Assembly (NCBI GenBank): GCA_934433135.1
Contig: CAKRZO010000010.1
Span: forward strand, 51,300 to 115,299
Direction: 5' to 3'
Source: an uncultured Acetatifactor sp.
Lineage (GTDB): Bacteria; Bacillota; Clostridia; Lachnospirales; Lachnospiraceae
Length of the DNA stretch: 64,000 nucleotides
Positions within the stretch are counted from its first letter, which is position 1. Every line of letters starts with the position of its first letter. The position numbers were made by a program, and so were the translations under genes. Under the pieces are notes generated by a model that saw only the letters and a list, made by a program, of their open reading frames with translations, had not been told where the DNA came from and ran no database searches. Below are positions 24,110 through 34,057 of the stretch, in pieces.

Positions 24110-25897
24110 TCAAATTAGGTACCCGGCATATGCCTTGAACGCAGACGGGACGGGATAAGACTCTGCAATGGTCTTAGGTGTAACAAAAATCCACTGCGCC
24201 GCGTCTTTTACAGGGGTCTGCTCCGACAACTCATCCGTATGGATCAAATAGCCTTTCATATGCCATTCTTTGTGACTGAAAATATGCTTTGCTTCCCCCA
24301 AAGGCTGAATCCGGATCGCTTTCATGCCGTTTTCCGAAAGGAAAGAAAGAATCTCTTGTTCCTTCAGATGCCCATCCAGCATGGGGAATTCATACAGACC
24401 GGAAAGCAGTCCTTTCTCCATACGCTTATGCAGTGCAAATCGATTTTCATCCCGGATCAACAGTACAGTCTTTTCCTCTATGGCTCTGGGCTTTTTAGCC
24501 GCCTTCCGGGGAAAATCCGCCTGACAACCGTTTTTCTTCGCCAGACAGATTACCGCAAGCGGACACTCCTCACAATGCGGCGCTCCGTTGGGAATACATA
24601 CGCAGGCGCCGATTTCCATCATTGCCTGATTGAAATCTCCCGGTCTGTCTGTAGGAATCACCTGCCTTAGTTCTTCCTCTACCAGGGTTTTGACTTTGGT
24701 ATCACTGATAAGCCGCCCGTCCATCCTTATCCTGGATACTACTCTCAAAACATTACCATCTACAGCCGGTACCGGTCTATGAAAAGCAATGGAAGCAATT
24801 GCACCTGCCGTATAGCTGCCGATACCCGGAAGGAGCAGCAATTCTTCGTAAGAATCCGGCATCTGTCCCTTATCTTCCTCCAAAATACGTACCGCTGCAC
24901 GATGCATGTTTCTGACACGGTTATAATATCCCAGCCCTTCCCAGAGTTTTAACAGCTGCTCTTCCTGTGCTGCTGCCAGGGAAGGGATATCCGGCAATGC
25001 TTTCATAAAACGTTCAAAATACGGCTTTACGGCTTCCACACGGGTCTGCTGCAGCATGATTTCCGATACCCATACATCATACGGCCTTGGATTTTCTCTC
25101 CATGGTAAAACCCGTCTGTTCTTATCATACCACGCAAGAAGCAAATTGGGAATATCTTCCAGGCATCCAATTCTTAAACTTTGCTTAACAGGAGAAAAAG
25201 TTTTTCCCAAGGAATCCTTTAATACCACCGGAATGGGTGAATTGATCTCCATACTGTCCGGTCTGACCTTACAGGTATAAGCCCGGATTTCCACGCCTTC
25301 TTCGGCTGCCCGGCACAAAGCGTCTGCAAACACGGGGTGTATCTTCCATTGCGGTTCAAAACAATCTGCCTGCTCCATCTGTACGACGAATAAAATCCAC
25401 GCGGCAAAGCCCTGCTTCTTCGCCTCGATCAGCTCTTCCACATGCTTAATGGCACGAAGCGAAGGCGCGTCCGGAAAACTTACCTGACCGTTGTCTTCCA
25501 GGGTCACTCCCTTTACCTCCAGAAATACTTTCTCCTGCCCGGTTTCAATCATAAAATCAAACCGGGAATTCCCGTAAACCGTCTCCGGCCTTACGCTCAC
25601 CAGATCCGGAAAAAGTTCCTTTTTTTTAAGCCATTCTCCGACTGCCTGATTGGGCGCCTGGGAATCCATATTAATCAATAAATCCCCTTTTTCCACAGCC
25701 ACCAGATCATAAGCCGTTTTTCTTTCCGGATTGGAGCTTTTGGCCAGATATACCTTGGCATTCGCAACCATCAACTCCTTACACCTTCCGGTATTTTTTA
25801 CATGAACCGTCTCTTCCCTGCCGTTTATACGCACTCTGGCGATAAAGCGATTCACCCTTTCTATCAATTCCCCTGCTTCAACGTGCTGATACTTCAT
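24110..25897 (-). CDS. SfsA-MutY fusion protein
   Basis: One 595-residue frame joins two normally separate proteins. Residues 1 to about 235 are SfsA: HVKNTGRCKELM, NSRFDFMIE, FLEVKGVTLE and PDAPSLRAIKHVEEL. SfsA is a DNA-binding protein with proposed nuclease activity. From about 243 it is MutY adenine glycosylase: SEIMLQQTRVEAV with the catalytic Glu, helix-hairpin-helix LLPGIGSYTAGAIAS, VPAVDGNVLRV with the catalytic Asp, the iron-sulfur cluster cysteines in CIPNGAPHCEECPLAVIC, and a C-terminal NUDIX-like 8-oxoG reader. No stop or frameshift separates the halves. It starts 20 bases after the DUF1653 gene. MutY removes adenine opposite 8-oxoguanine. Confidence 0.9.
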   Translation of the reverse strand: MKYQHVEAGELIERVNRFIARVRINGREETVHVKNTGRCKELMVANAKVYLAKSSNPERKTAYDLVAVEKGDLLINMDSQAPNQAVGEWLKKKELFPDLVSVRPETVYGNSRFDFMIETGQEKVFLEVKGVTLEDNGQVSFPDAPSLRAIKHVEELIEAKKQGFAAWILFVVQMEQADCFEPQWKIHPVFADALCRAAEEGVEIRAYTCKVRPDSMEINSPIPVVLKDSLGKTFSPVKQSLRIGCLEDIPNLLLAWYDKNRRVLPWRENPRPYDVWVSEIMLQQTRVEAVKPYFERFMKALPDIPSLAAAQEEQLLKLWEGLGYYNRVRNMHRAAVRILEEDKGQMPDSYEELLLLPGIGSYTAGAIASIAFHRPVPAVDGNVLRVVSRIRMDGRLISDTKVKTLVEEELRQVIPTDRPGDFNQAMMEIGACVCIPNGAPHCEECPLAVICLAKKNGCQADFPRKAAKKPRAIEEKTVLLIRDENRFALHKRMEKGLLSGLYEFPMLDGHLKEQEILSFLSENGMKAIRIQPLGEAKHIFSHKEWHMKGYLIHTDELSEQTPVKDAAQWIFVTPKTIAESYPVPSAFKAYAGYLI

Positions 25898-25917
25898 TTT
25901 CGCATTAATTCCTTACA

Positions 25918-26514
25918 TCAATTTCTTATCCGCCTGCATTCGTATTTTTCTTTGGTCAATAAACAGTTTTTCAGATTCTCATATCGGACGGAAAGCTCTC
26001 CTTCCTCGATTTCGATATCACTGGCTATCGCCATCGTCGTAATCATATCATTGGTAATCTTATGGCGCATTCCTGCCAGAAGATTCAGCTTCTCGCCGTA
26101 ACTGTCCGCCTCCAGAAATGCAATCACCATCGGATCCAGCCCCGGCTGTGTTTGTACTTCCTCCTGTGGAGTTTGCAGCTCATCTTTTTTTGCAGCCGTT
26201 TTTGCACCGACCGCCTTTGCATCAGCTGCTTTTGCATCAGCCGTCCCAACTTCAGCTGCGTCTTCGCCGGTCGGTGCAGCTTTCCCTTTCTGCTTTTCAA
26301 ATCTGGGCTTTCCGGCACTTTCCGGGTATTTTTCACTGTCCGCAAGGCTCATAAATTCCGTAAGCGGCCGCACGTACACCTGAAAATCCCCATACAGCGC
26401 CTGATAGACTACTACATCTTCCAACGTACCGGCATCCTTTGCCAGTGTAATGACCTGATACAAATTTCCTTTAAAATGCCTGTAAATTTCCCAGGGTTTC
26501 GGCATAGAATTCAT
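25918..26514 (-). CDS. DUF1653-domain protein with alanine/lysine-rich linker
   Basis: A 198-residue protein. Its first 60 residues match DUF1653 (PWEIYRHFKGNLYQVITLAK, then VVVYQALYGDFQVYVRPL). A low-complexity linker of repeated ADAK-like units follows (about 85-115), then a helical C-terminal part I do not recognise (LDPMVIAFLEADSYGEKLN). DUF1653 has no firm function. The ATG at 26514 has CGGAGG upstream; a TTG eight codons earlier is less likely. It is probably co-transcribed with sfsA-mutY. The 26515-26675 stretch upstream holds only a small hairpin (26596-26611). Confidence 0.75.
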   Translation of the reverse strand: MNSMPKPWEIYRHFKGNLYQVITLAKDAGTLEDVVVYQALYGDFQVYVRPLTEFMSLADSEKYPESAGKPRFEKQKGKAAPTGEDAAEVGTADAKAADAKAVGAKTAAKKDELQTPQEEVQTQPGLDPMVIAFLEADSYGEKLNLLAGMRHKITNDMITTMAIASDIEIEEGELSVRYENLKNCLLTKEKYECRRIRN

Positions 26515-26675
26515 TTTTTCCTCCGTTCTGCTTTCCAAAGCAACTTCTTATAGTATACCCTTTATGCTTTTCGGCAAACAAGCAAATCATATTTACACGG
26601 ATTGTTCCGTGCTTCCTGTTTCATGCTTCACACTCTCATACTCTTGCAGCACAATCACAATCCTACGGCATAATC

Positions 26676-29441
26676 CTACGACACAATTCTCACGTGGCTT
26701 CCACCGGTTCTGTCTTTGGTCACGATAAGTTGTCTGTCTATCTTTTCTTTTAATTCGGCAACATGGGAAATAATTCCCACCAGGCGGTTTCCTTCCGAAA
26801 GTCCGCCGAGAGCGGCAATTGCCGTCTCCAAAGCTTCTTCATCCAGGGAGCCGAAGCCTTCATCAATAAACATGGTATCCAGCTGTATTCCTCCGGCGTT
26901 GGCCTGGATTTCATCCGCAAGTCCCAGCGCAAGCGCCAGCGATGCTAAGAAAGATTCTCCGCCGGAAAGGGTTTTGACACTGCGCTCGCTGCCGTTGTAA
27001 TGATCCGTCACATCCAGATCCAGCCCGCTTTGAGAGCGGTTGTTTCCGGCAAGTACACGGCGCTTCAGCTCATACTGCCCGCCTGTCATCATCATCAGTC
27101 TGACATTGGCCCGCTGTATCATCCGCTCGAAATAATTCATCTGAACATAGGTTTCCAGCATGATTTTTTCTTTTCCGGTAAGGTTGCCGTTTGCCGTATC
27201 GGAGAGCGCTTTCACCCAGGTTCTTTTCTTTTCCAGTCTCGCTGCTTCCTGCAGCTTTTCTTTCATCTGCAAAAATGCGCTCCGGTTGATGCCAAGCCTG
27301 GTTCCGGTCTTTTGCTTTTCCTCCTCCAGCGCCTGTTTTTCTTCCTTTCGTTCCTTTTGATTTTCCTCCTCTTCCGACACATCGATCGTAATTCGATCCG
27401 CCAGAAGCTTGTGCGCCTGTTCGATTGCCGCATCGCAGGAAGCGATCTGTACGTTAGCCTTTTGCAGCCGTTCCTGCGCCTTTCTTAGTTCCGCCTCCAA
27501 ATCCTTTTTTTCCTTCTCCACCTTCCGGATTTCCTTCTGTGCCGCATCCTTGTCCGGAAAGGACAACTTCTCCTTCAACTCCAGAATCTGCTTTCCGCAG
27601 GACTCTTTTTCACCGGCAAGTCTCTCCGAATCCGCCTGCAGCTGCCGGATTTTGGTTCCCAACTGCGCCTGTTCTTCCTCTCCCTGAGTAATCTGCTCTT
27701 CCAGCTGCTGCTTTTTCTTTGCGTCTTTCTGCGCCTCCTGAAACAGCCTGTCTTTCTCCTCCCATGCAAGAGCGGTTTCCTTTTCTTTCCTTTTGGCCTG
27801 TTCCAAAACAGAATCCGAAGGCTCCATTCCCGGAATTTTCTTTGCCTGCTGCAGCAGGCTGCGCTCTTTTTGTTCCAGAGCGGCTTTTTTCTTTCCGGCT
27901 GCAAGGCTTGCTTCCTGCGCCTCATCTGCAGCGCTCTTTGCTTTCTTCTGAAGTTTTTTAAGTTCTTCTTTCGTGGGAGCGCTTTTCGGTTTTTCCGCCG
28001 GGTGCGGATGGTGAAGGGAACCGCATACCGGACAGGGGCTTTCCTCTTTCAACCCTTCCGCCAGAATCCCTGCCTGCTCATCCAGATAGCTTTTATAATT
28101 CTTATCATATTCCTGCTGTTCCTTCTGCGCCTTTTCACCCTTTTTCCGATACTGCTCTGCGGCATCTTTCCACTCCTGTCTGTCTTTTTCCAGCTCCAGA
28201 TAACCTTCCGCTAATTCCGAAAGCTGCTGCCTTTCTTCCGACAGTCTCTGCCTTTCGCTTTTTAACCGTTCTTTTCGTTCTCCGACATCCCCCAAGGCTG
28301 CGTATTCCGCTTTTCTTTCCTCAATTGCTTTCTTACCGCTTCCGATTCTTTCTTCCTCTTCTCCGAGCTGCTTTTTAAGCCTTTGCATTTTTTCCCCTGC
28401 TTTGGCCAAAAAATCCTCTTTTTCTTCCAAAAGTTGATAGTCCGGCAGCAGCGCACGAATCTGTGCAGCCAGCCTGCTAAGCCTTTCGATTTCCCTTTCT
28501 TTACTCTGTGCCTCGCTGAGTTCTTCCTCCAGAACGGCAAGGTTTTCCAGGTGCATTTTTTTCTTCTCTTCCGCTTCCTTCAAAGAATTTTCCGCTTTCT
28601 GCTGCTCCTGCGCTTTCCCGAGACGCCCGGTAATGTCGGCTATCTCCTCCTCCAGCTGCAGGATCCGCTCTGTTTGCCTTTGCATCATTGATTCATCGGA
28701 AGCAATCAGCTGTTCCAAAACAGGCAGTACCTCTCCTGCCGGAAGTCTTCCCTCCACGGCTTTTTGAATTTCGGCCGCCAAAACATCCTCCTCTTTGCAG
28801 ACAATCGCTCCGATTGCCTGACGGATCCCGGAAGATAAAAGGTCACATTCCTTTCCCAGCTTAAGCGCTTCCTCCTTCAGTGCATCCTGCAGCCTGCTGT
28901 AGGCCTGTGTTTTAAAGATTTTCTGAAATATCTTCTTACGTTCTTCCGTAGAAGCAATCAACAGCTTTAAAAAATCTCCCTGGGCGATCATGGCAATTCC
29001 GGAAAACTGTTCCCTGTCGATCCCCAGAAGCTGTGTTACGGCTTCATTGACTTCTTTCCATTTGGAAACCACTCTTCCGTCCGGATAAAAAAACTGCGCC
29101 TGGGCTTTTTTTACGGTAAATCCTTCTCCCCTGGTTTTCGGACGGTTATATTCCGGACTTCTCTGCACCCGGTATTCTTTTCCGGCATAGGTAAAAAGAA
29201 GTTCCACTTCCGTAGGCGTTTCCGGCAGGGCATACTGGGAACGGAACATTCCGGCCTCCCTGACTTCTCCGCTGGCCTCCCCGTACAAAGCATAGGTTAT
29301 GGCATCGAAAATCGTGGTTTTTCCTGCGCCGGTATCCCCCGTAATCAGATAAAGTCCCTTATTCCCCAGCTTGTCAAAATCAATGGTATTTTTATTTACA
29401 TAAGGACCGAAGGCGGTCATGCTCAATCGAACAGGTCTCAT
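26676..29441 (-). CDS. sbcC: Nuclease SbcCD subunit C (SMC-like ATPase)
   Basis: It forms the ATPase arm of SbcCD, which opens hairpins and cuts double-strand ends, including palindromic DNA. The 921-residue protein has Walker A GDTGAGKTT (35-43), two long glutamate/lysine-rich coiled coils, the zinc-hook CPVC near residue 470, LSGGES near 823 and Walker B with FIDEGFGSLDE near 857. Its ATG overlaps the sbcD stop (ATGA), so the pair is translationally coupled. The palindrome-rich repeats in this window are the kind of structure SbcCD cuts. Confidence 0.95.
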   Translation of the reverse strand: MRPVRLSMTAFGPYVNKNTIDFDKLGNKGLYLITGDTGAGKTTIFDAITYALYGEASGEVREAGMFRSQYALPETPTEVELLFTYAGKEYRVQRSPEYNRPKTRGEGFTVKKAQAQFFYPDGRVVSKWKEVNEAVTQLLGIDREQFSGIAMIAQGDFLKLLIASTEERKKIFQKIFKTQAYSRLQDALKEEALKLGKECDLLSSGIRQAIGAIVCKEEDVLAAEIQKAVEGRLPAGEVLPVLEQLIASDESMMQRQTERILQLEEEIADITGRLGKAQEQQKAENSLKEAEEKKKMHLENLAVLEEELSEAQSKEREIERLSRLAAQIRALLPDYQLLEEKEDFLAKAGEKMQRLKKQLGEEEERIGSGKKAIEERKAEYAALGDVGERKERLKSERQRLSEERQQLSELAEGYLELEKDRQEWKDAAEQYRKKGEKAQKEQQEYDKNYKSYLDEQAGILAEGLKEESPCPVCGSLHHPHPAEKPKSAPTKEELKKLQKKAKSAADEAQEASLAAGKKKAALEQKERSLLQQAKKIPGMEPSDSVLEQAKRKEKETALAWEEKDRLFQEAQKDAKKKQQLEEQITQGEEEQAQLGTKIRQLQADSERLAGEKESCGKQILELKEKLSFPDKDAAQKEIRKVEKEKKDLEAELRKAQERLQKANVQIASCDAAIEQAHKLLADRITIDVSEEEENQKERKEEKQALEEEKQKTGTRLGINRSAFLQMKEKLQEAARLEKKRTWVKALSDTANGNLTGKEKIMLETYVQMNYFERMIQRANVRLMMMTGGQYELKRRVLAGNNRSQSGLDLDVTDHYNGSERSVKTLSGGESFLASLALALGLADEIQANAGGIQLDTMFIDEGFGSLDEEALETAIAALGGLSEGNRLVGIISHVAELKEKIDRQLIVTKDRTGGSHVRIVS

Positions 29442-30574
29442 TTTTCCTCCCAGATTCTTTCTATCAATGCTTTCACAAAATCGCTTTGTTCCGGCGAAAG
29501 GCAGGTACCGTTCTGGCTTTCATAGAATTCTTCAAATAATTCCGGCGCGGATTTGTTTTCCACAGCTTCTGCACCGGAAATCACGGCGTTGTGCCTGGTG
29601 CGCCTGTTGTCATAATCCAGTTTCATAAGGAACGGATAAATGGTTCGTAGCTTCAGAACACCGTCCGGAATATCCTCTTCATTCGTCAACGTGATATGTA
29701 CATAGCTGTCCGGATAAACCGTCCCGTCATAAAAAGGCCGGTAAGTCAATTCCTCATAGCTTCCTTTTAACTCTTTCAGATCTCTTTTGGGAGAAAGCGG
29801 AATCGTTTTGACCTGTTGATTTCCTTTTTCGGCGAACTGAATGATGGTAACGGATTTTTCCCCGGAGGCCTCCGAAAAGGAATATTTTAAGGGGGTACCG
29901 CAATAACGGATCTTTTCGGTTCCCACATTCTGCGGATTGTGAATATGTCCCAGCGCCGTGTAATCAAAAGCCTCAAATACCGAAGCATCCACATTATCGG
30001 TTCCGCCTACGGAAATTTCTTCCGAATCGCAGCGAAGCGCCCCGGTTACGAACTGGTGCGTCACCAGTATATTTCTTCTCTCCGGTCTGATTTCCATCTG
30101 CTGTATCGCGGTACGCAGGGCATCCGTGTAGGAGCTGATTTCCTGCTCCGGGAAAAAACGTCTCACATTCACCGGCTTTAAAAACGGCAGCATGTAAACA
30201 GCCAGCTCTCCGTACTCATCGCAAAGAAGCACCGGTTCTGTCTTCCCGTGATACACCGGCGCCATATAAACACCGCTTTCCTTCATCAGTCTGCCTGCGA
30301 AGGAAAGGCGTTCCGGCGAATCATGATTGCCGCTTATGACAAAGACCTTTTGCCCTCTTGCGGAAAGCTTTACCAGGAAATCATCAAACAGCTGCACCGC
30401 TTCCGTTCCCGGCACAGCCTTGTCATAAACGTCTCCGGCAATCAATACCGCCTGCGTCTCTTCCTGATCTATGATATTTAAAATCTGCGCCAGTATATAG
30501 CTCTGATCTTCCAGCATGGAATAGCCGTTTACGTACTTTCCCAAATGAAGATCCGATAAATGTAATATCTTCAA
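29438..30574 (-). CDS. sbcD: Nuclease SbcCD subunit D (Mre11-like)
   Basis: A 378-residue metallophosphoesterase nuclease. It has KILHLSDLHLGK at the start, AGDVYDKAVPG, ISGNHDSPERL, THQFVTGA and ALGHIHNPQ, which supply the two-manganese site. I chose a TTG start at 30574: GAGGATG lies about 6 bases upstream and the protein then begins exactly as the family does. The frame stays open to 30709, but that part runs through a family C repeat and is unlike SbcD. It overlaps sbcC by 4 bases. Confidence 0.93.
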   Translation of the reverse strand: MKILHLSDLHLGKYVNGYSMLEDQSYILAQILNIIDQEETQAVLIAGDVYDKAVPGTEAVQLFDDFLVKLSARGQKVFVISGNHDSPERLSFAGRLMKESGVYMAPVYHGKTEPVLLCDEYGELAVYMLPFLKPVNVRRFFPEQEISSYTDALRTAIQQMEIRPERRNILVTHQFVTGALRCDSEEISVGGTDNVDASVFEAFDYTALGHIHNPQNVGTEKIRYCGTPLKYSFSEASGEKSVTIIQFAEKGNQQVKTIPLSPKRDLKELKGSYEELTYRPFYDGTVYPDSYVHITLTNEEDIPDGVLKLRTIYPFLMKLDYDNRRTRHNAVISGAEAVENKSAPELFEEFYESQNGTCLSPEQSDFVKALIERIWEEK

Positions 30575-30594
30575 CGAAACATCCTCATTTCTGA

Positions 30595-30725
30595 GCGACT
30601 TTGTCGCGAAGTGGCGAAGAGAAATTCGCGCAGGCGATTTCTCTTCTGCCATCACAGCAATTTGTTTTCGCTCAGAAACAAATTGCCGTGTGAAAAAATG
30701 GCATATCAATGCATTTTTTCACACT
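30595..30725. repeat. Repeat family C, long copy
   Basis: It contains the perfect 13-bp stem GTGTGAAAAAATG/CATTTTTTCACAC (30689-30724), GGCAATTTGT on its complement as in the second copy, and further hairpins (GCGACAAAGTCGC near 30599; GAGAAATTCGCGC/GCGATTTCTC near 30630). It lies between holA and sbcD. Confidence 0.72.
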
Positions 30726-30751
30726 GTCCTCCCTACCGAGCAAACCAATCT

Positions 30752-31729
30752 CTACGGCAGAACCGACAGAATCAACAGTTCCACACTCATCCGGTCATTT
30801 AGCTTACCGGTCTTAACCGCCTCTTCCGCTTCCACGCATTGAAAGACAGCCCTTTTTAACTCTTCGGTGGAAAACTTCCCTGCCCAGGCGGCATATTTTC
30901 CCACCAGGAAAGGCGCCAGCCCGGTTTGGGAAGCAATGTTCTTTGCATCAAAGCCTCTTTGCTTTAGATTTTTAACCTGCAGCAGAAAATTAAACTGCCG
31001 CGCCATAAGAAACAAAATCCGCATCGGCGCTTCCCGCAGCAACAAAAGATCGTAATATAATTCAATCGCCTTATGAATATTTTTTTCCGCAATTGCACTG
31101 ATCATATCAAAAATGTGATTGCTCAGCCGGACGGTGCAGACCGCTTCAATGTCCTCCCGGGTAATCACTTCCCGGTCATAGGCATAGCAGATCAACTTCT
31201 CCACCTCTCTGGAAAGATTTTCCATATCCGTTCCCGCTTTTTTTAAAATCAATGCAGCGTCCGCCTCCGTGATTTTCTTGCCTTCCTTTTTTAACATACC
31301 GGCAATCCAGCGCTTTAATACGCTTTCGTCCTGGGGTGCGAACTCCACGGCCAGACCCATCGTGTTCACGGTCTTAAACAGGCGGCTGCGCTTGTCAATG
31401 TCTTTCTCCGTAAAAACAAAAAAGGCGGTAGGCGCAGGATCTTTCAGATAATCGGCAAGCTTCTCTCCTCCTGTCTTGAACCACCCGCTCTCCTGCAGAA
31501 AAATGACTCTTCGTTCGGCAAAAAAAGGCAGTGTCTCCGCCAAATCGATGATTTCCTCTACGGTTGTTTCCGTTCCTTCAAATGAATGGACATTCATGCC
31601 GGTATCTTCCTTACAAAGAGCCTTCTTAAGTTTGTCCCTGTACTGCCTTTTCAGATAGGCCTCCTCGCCGTAGAGCAGATAGGCCTGTCTGAATTTTTCC
31701 TGTCTGATATCTTCATTAATTCGCTGCAT
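30752..31729 (-). CDS. holA: DNA polymerase III subunit delta
   Basis: The clamp-loader subunit that opens the beta clamp. The 325-residue protein has the family layout: an N-terminal domain starting QAYLLYGEEAYLKRQYRD, a middle domain with LPFFAERRVIFLQE and DLAETLPFF, and the C-terminal collar with LKRWIAGMLKKEGKKI, DMENLSREVEKLICYA and RQFNFLLQVKNLKQRG. It lies 38 bases after comEC, a frequent arrangement in Firmicutes. ATG at 31729. Confidence 0.93.
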   Translation of the reverse strand: MQRINEDIRQEKFRQAYLLYGEEAYLKRQYRDKLKKALCKEDTGMNVHSFEGTETTVEEIIDLAETLPFFAERRVIFLQESGWFKTGGEKLADYLKDPAPTAFFVFTEKDIDKRSRLFKTVNTMGLAVEFAPQDESVLKRWIAGMLKKEGKKITEADAALILKKAGTDMENLSREVEKLICYAYDREVITREDIEAVCTVRLSNHIFDMISAIAEKNIHKAIELYYDLLLLREAPMRILFLMARQFNFLLQVKNLKQRGFDAKNIASQTGLAPFLVGKYAAWAGKFSTEELKRAVFQCVEAEEAVKTGKLNDRMSVELLILSVLP

Positions 31730-31767
31730 CTGCCTCTTCCTACCTTATTCCTTCTTATCGTTTTCCT

Positions 31768-34008
31768 CTACTCTTTCCCCCAAAAGCGGATTTTCGGTAT
31801 TTTTCCCCGAAACCGGATTGTGACCGCACCCTGCTGCCAGGTAACGGCATAACGGATTTTTGCCGTATTAAGCCGCTCCAAAAGCTTCGAAGACGGATGT
31901 CCGTAACGGTTCTTCTCCCCGCAGGATATCACGGCAAAATCGGCATCACATTCTTTTAAGAAAGCCTCCGTAGTCGCATTTGCGGAACCGTGATGAGCAA
32001 CTTTCAGGACATTTACATGGGAGATTTCCTGCTCCTGCAATTGCGTGATAAGAGCCTCTTCTCCTCTTTTTTCGGTATCCGCCGTAAGAAGCACGGTAAA
32101 ATCCCTCCTTCGGATGCAAAAGCAAAGAGAATACTCATTCGAGCCCCAATCCGGAATCTGCTTCGGCGGATTCAGGCAGACAAAACGGAATTTTCCTTCC
32201 TGCCACCATTCCCCTGCCTGCAGATATCCGATTCGGATTTCTTTTGCAAGACCGTTTTCTTCCAGCACCTTAAAGATCTCTCCGTACTCTTCTTTCCTGC
32301 GCTCCGGTTCCATTGCCGGCAAAAACAGATGATCGATCTTTATCTTCTCCTGCCCGGCTGCGGAAAGCAGTTCCAGAATCCCATTGCAGTGATCGGCATC
32401 CGGATGGGAAATAAAAATGCCGTCCAGTTCCGAGACTCCCTGATATTTCAGGAAAGGAAGCAAAATTTCTTCTCCGACCTTCTCCCGGCTGCTGCTGCCG
32501 CAGTCAAACAAATAGTTTCTGCCGTTGTCGGTTCGGACAAAAACAGCATCTCCCTGCCCTACATCCAGAAATGTAATTCCTTCTCCGGCTTTTCCCGTCC
32601 CTATCAGAACCGCAAAGGCGGCCGTAAGACAGATACCGGACAGACAGGGACAAAGGAACCGTTTGAGGTCTTCTTTGGTCTTACGCTTCTTCCGGGAAGA
32701 TTCCGTCAGGAAAAATGCCGCCAATGTCAGAAATCCATAATATCCGATACATCCTGCCGCTCCCGGGTATCCGGGTCTGAAAAGCTTCCCGGGCAGTCTG
32801 CCGGACAATTCACACAAAAAATCAAAATAACCTGTAAACAGGCATACCGGCAAGCTGAAAACAGGAAACGGCGGCAGAATCAAAACCGCCATTCCGCAGG
32901 CTGCCAAAATTCCCGTAACCGGCACAACCAGGAGATTTAAAATCAATCCGTAAACCGGTGCTTCCTGAAAATAAACAAGTTGCAGCGGAAGCGTCATAAG
33001 TGTAACACTTATTCCGGGAATAGCCGCTTTCATACAAAAGGCACAGACCTTCCTTTTGCGGGATACCATATCTTTTTCCGTAAATTGCCGCAACCTCTTT
33101 TGAAAAAGCGGAGCAAGCAGCCCCAAACCGGCCACAGAGGAAAAAGAAAGCACAAAACCGCTGTTTTGAACAAATGCTGGATTCCCGGCCAGAATCACGG
33201 CTGCCATTACAGATAACGCCGTAAGCATGTCATAGGTTCTTCCCGCAATCTGTGCCGTCTGATAAATCAAAAACATTCCGATGGCTCTTTGTGCGGAAAC
33301 TCCCATACCGGTCAATATCCCGTAGAAAACAAGAGCTGTGCCGGATACCGCTGTCGATACCGGCTGCGGGCATCCTAAACGTTTCAGGGCTTTGTAAAGC
33401 CCGGCGCCGATCAGGGAGATGTGAAGTCCCGAAATCGAGAGAATGTGGATAATCCCGCCCTGCCGGTAAAGTAATTTGGTTTCCTCTTCTAAACCGGCTT
33501 TTTCTCCCAAAAGCATGGCTGCCATTACGGAAGCTTCCTTTTCCGGCAATACCTGATAGAACTTGCAGACGCCTGCCTGCCTTGCCTTCCACAGGCTTTC
33601 CCCGATCCGGTCATATTCCGGGGACGCAGCCAGCAGATCCGCATTCTGCAGATAACCGGCCACATGCAGGCTTTGATAATATTTTTTTACGGAAAACTGC
33701 CCCGGATTAGAAGCCGGCATAAAAGTACGAAACGTTCCTTTTATCCGGATACGACTTCCCATCTTCGGACGCACTCCGGATTTTAACTTGCATAGAATAC
33801 CTTCTTTGGTACTCTGCGCACCTTCTATTTTCCGGATCAACACCCGGAAACTATTTTCCTCTTTTTCTTCGATCTGACAGACCGTTCCGGTAAGGCAGAC
33901 CTCTTCTTCCCGCAAAATTCCCGCTTCCCACTCTTCCCCTCCTCTGTTTCCGACCACTGCCAGGATTACCCCGAGTATCAGTGCAGCAGCCGCTAATGGT
34001 CTTTTCAT
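31768..34008 (-). CDS. comEC: DNA internalisation protein ComEC/Rec2
   Basis: The inner-membrane channel for natural transformation. The 746-residue protein has an N-terminal DUF4131 region, a membrane competence domain (residues about 165-430, including GLHISLIGAGLYKALKRLG) and a C-terminal metallo-beta-lactamase domain with DVGQGDAVFVRT and the metal motif SHPDADH near 536. The length is normal for the family. With comEA some 3.5 kb upstream it suggests at least a vestigial DNA-uptake system. ATG at 34008 with AAAAGGA upstream. Confidence 0.93.
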   Translation of the reverse strand: MKRPLAAAALILGVILAVVGNRGGEEWEAGILREEEVCLTGTVCQIEEKEENSFRVLIRKIEGAQSTKEGILCKLKSGVRPKMGSRIRIKGTFRTFMPASNPGQFSVKKYYQSLHVAGYLQNADLLAASPEYDRIGESLWKARQAGVCKFYQVLPEKEASVMAAMLLGEKAGLEEETKLLYRQGGIIHILSISGLHISLIGAGLYKALKRLGCPQPVSTAVSGTALVFYGILTGMGVSAQRAIGMFLIYQTAQIAGRTYDMLTALSVMAAVILAGNPAFVQNSGFVLSFSSVAGLGLLAPLFQKRLRQFTEKDMVSRKRKVCAFCMKAAIPGISVTLMTLPLQLVYFQEAPVYGLILNLLVVPVTGILAACGMAVLILPPFPVFSLPVCLFTGYFDFLCELSGRLPGKLFRPGYPGAAGCIGYYGFLTLAAFFLTESSRKKRKTKEDLKRFLCPCLSGICLTAAFAVLIGTGKAGEGITFLDVGQGDAVFVRTDNGRNYLFDCGSSSREKVGEEILLPFLKYQGVSELDGIFISHPDADHCNGILELLSAAGQEKIKIDHLFLPAMEPERRKEEYGEIFKVLEENGLAKEIRIGYLQAGEWWQEGKFRFVCLNPPKQIPDWGSNEYSLCFCIRRRDFTVLLTADTEKRGEEALITQLQEQEISHVNVLKVAHHGSANATTEAFLKECDADFAVISCGEKNRYGHPSSKLLERLNTAKIRYAVTWQQGAVTIRFRGKIPKIRFWGKE

Positions 34009-34057
34009 CTATCACCCGTCCTTTTCCCATATTTTTAAAGACGGGAGGATTGCAATT

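Noticed and set aside
30575..30709. An upstream extension of SbcD
   Set aside because: The frame runs through a family C repeat; the TTG at 30574 gives the exact family N-terminus with a good ribosome site.
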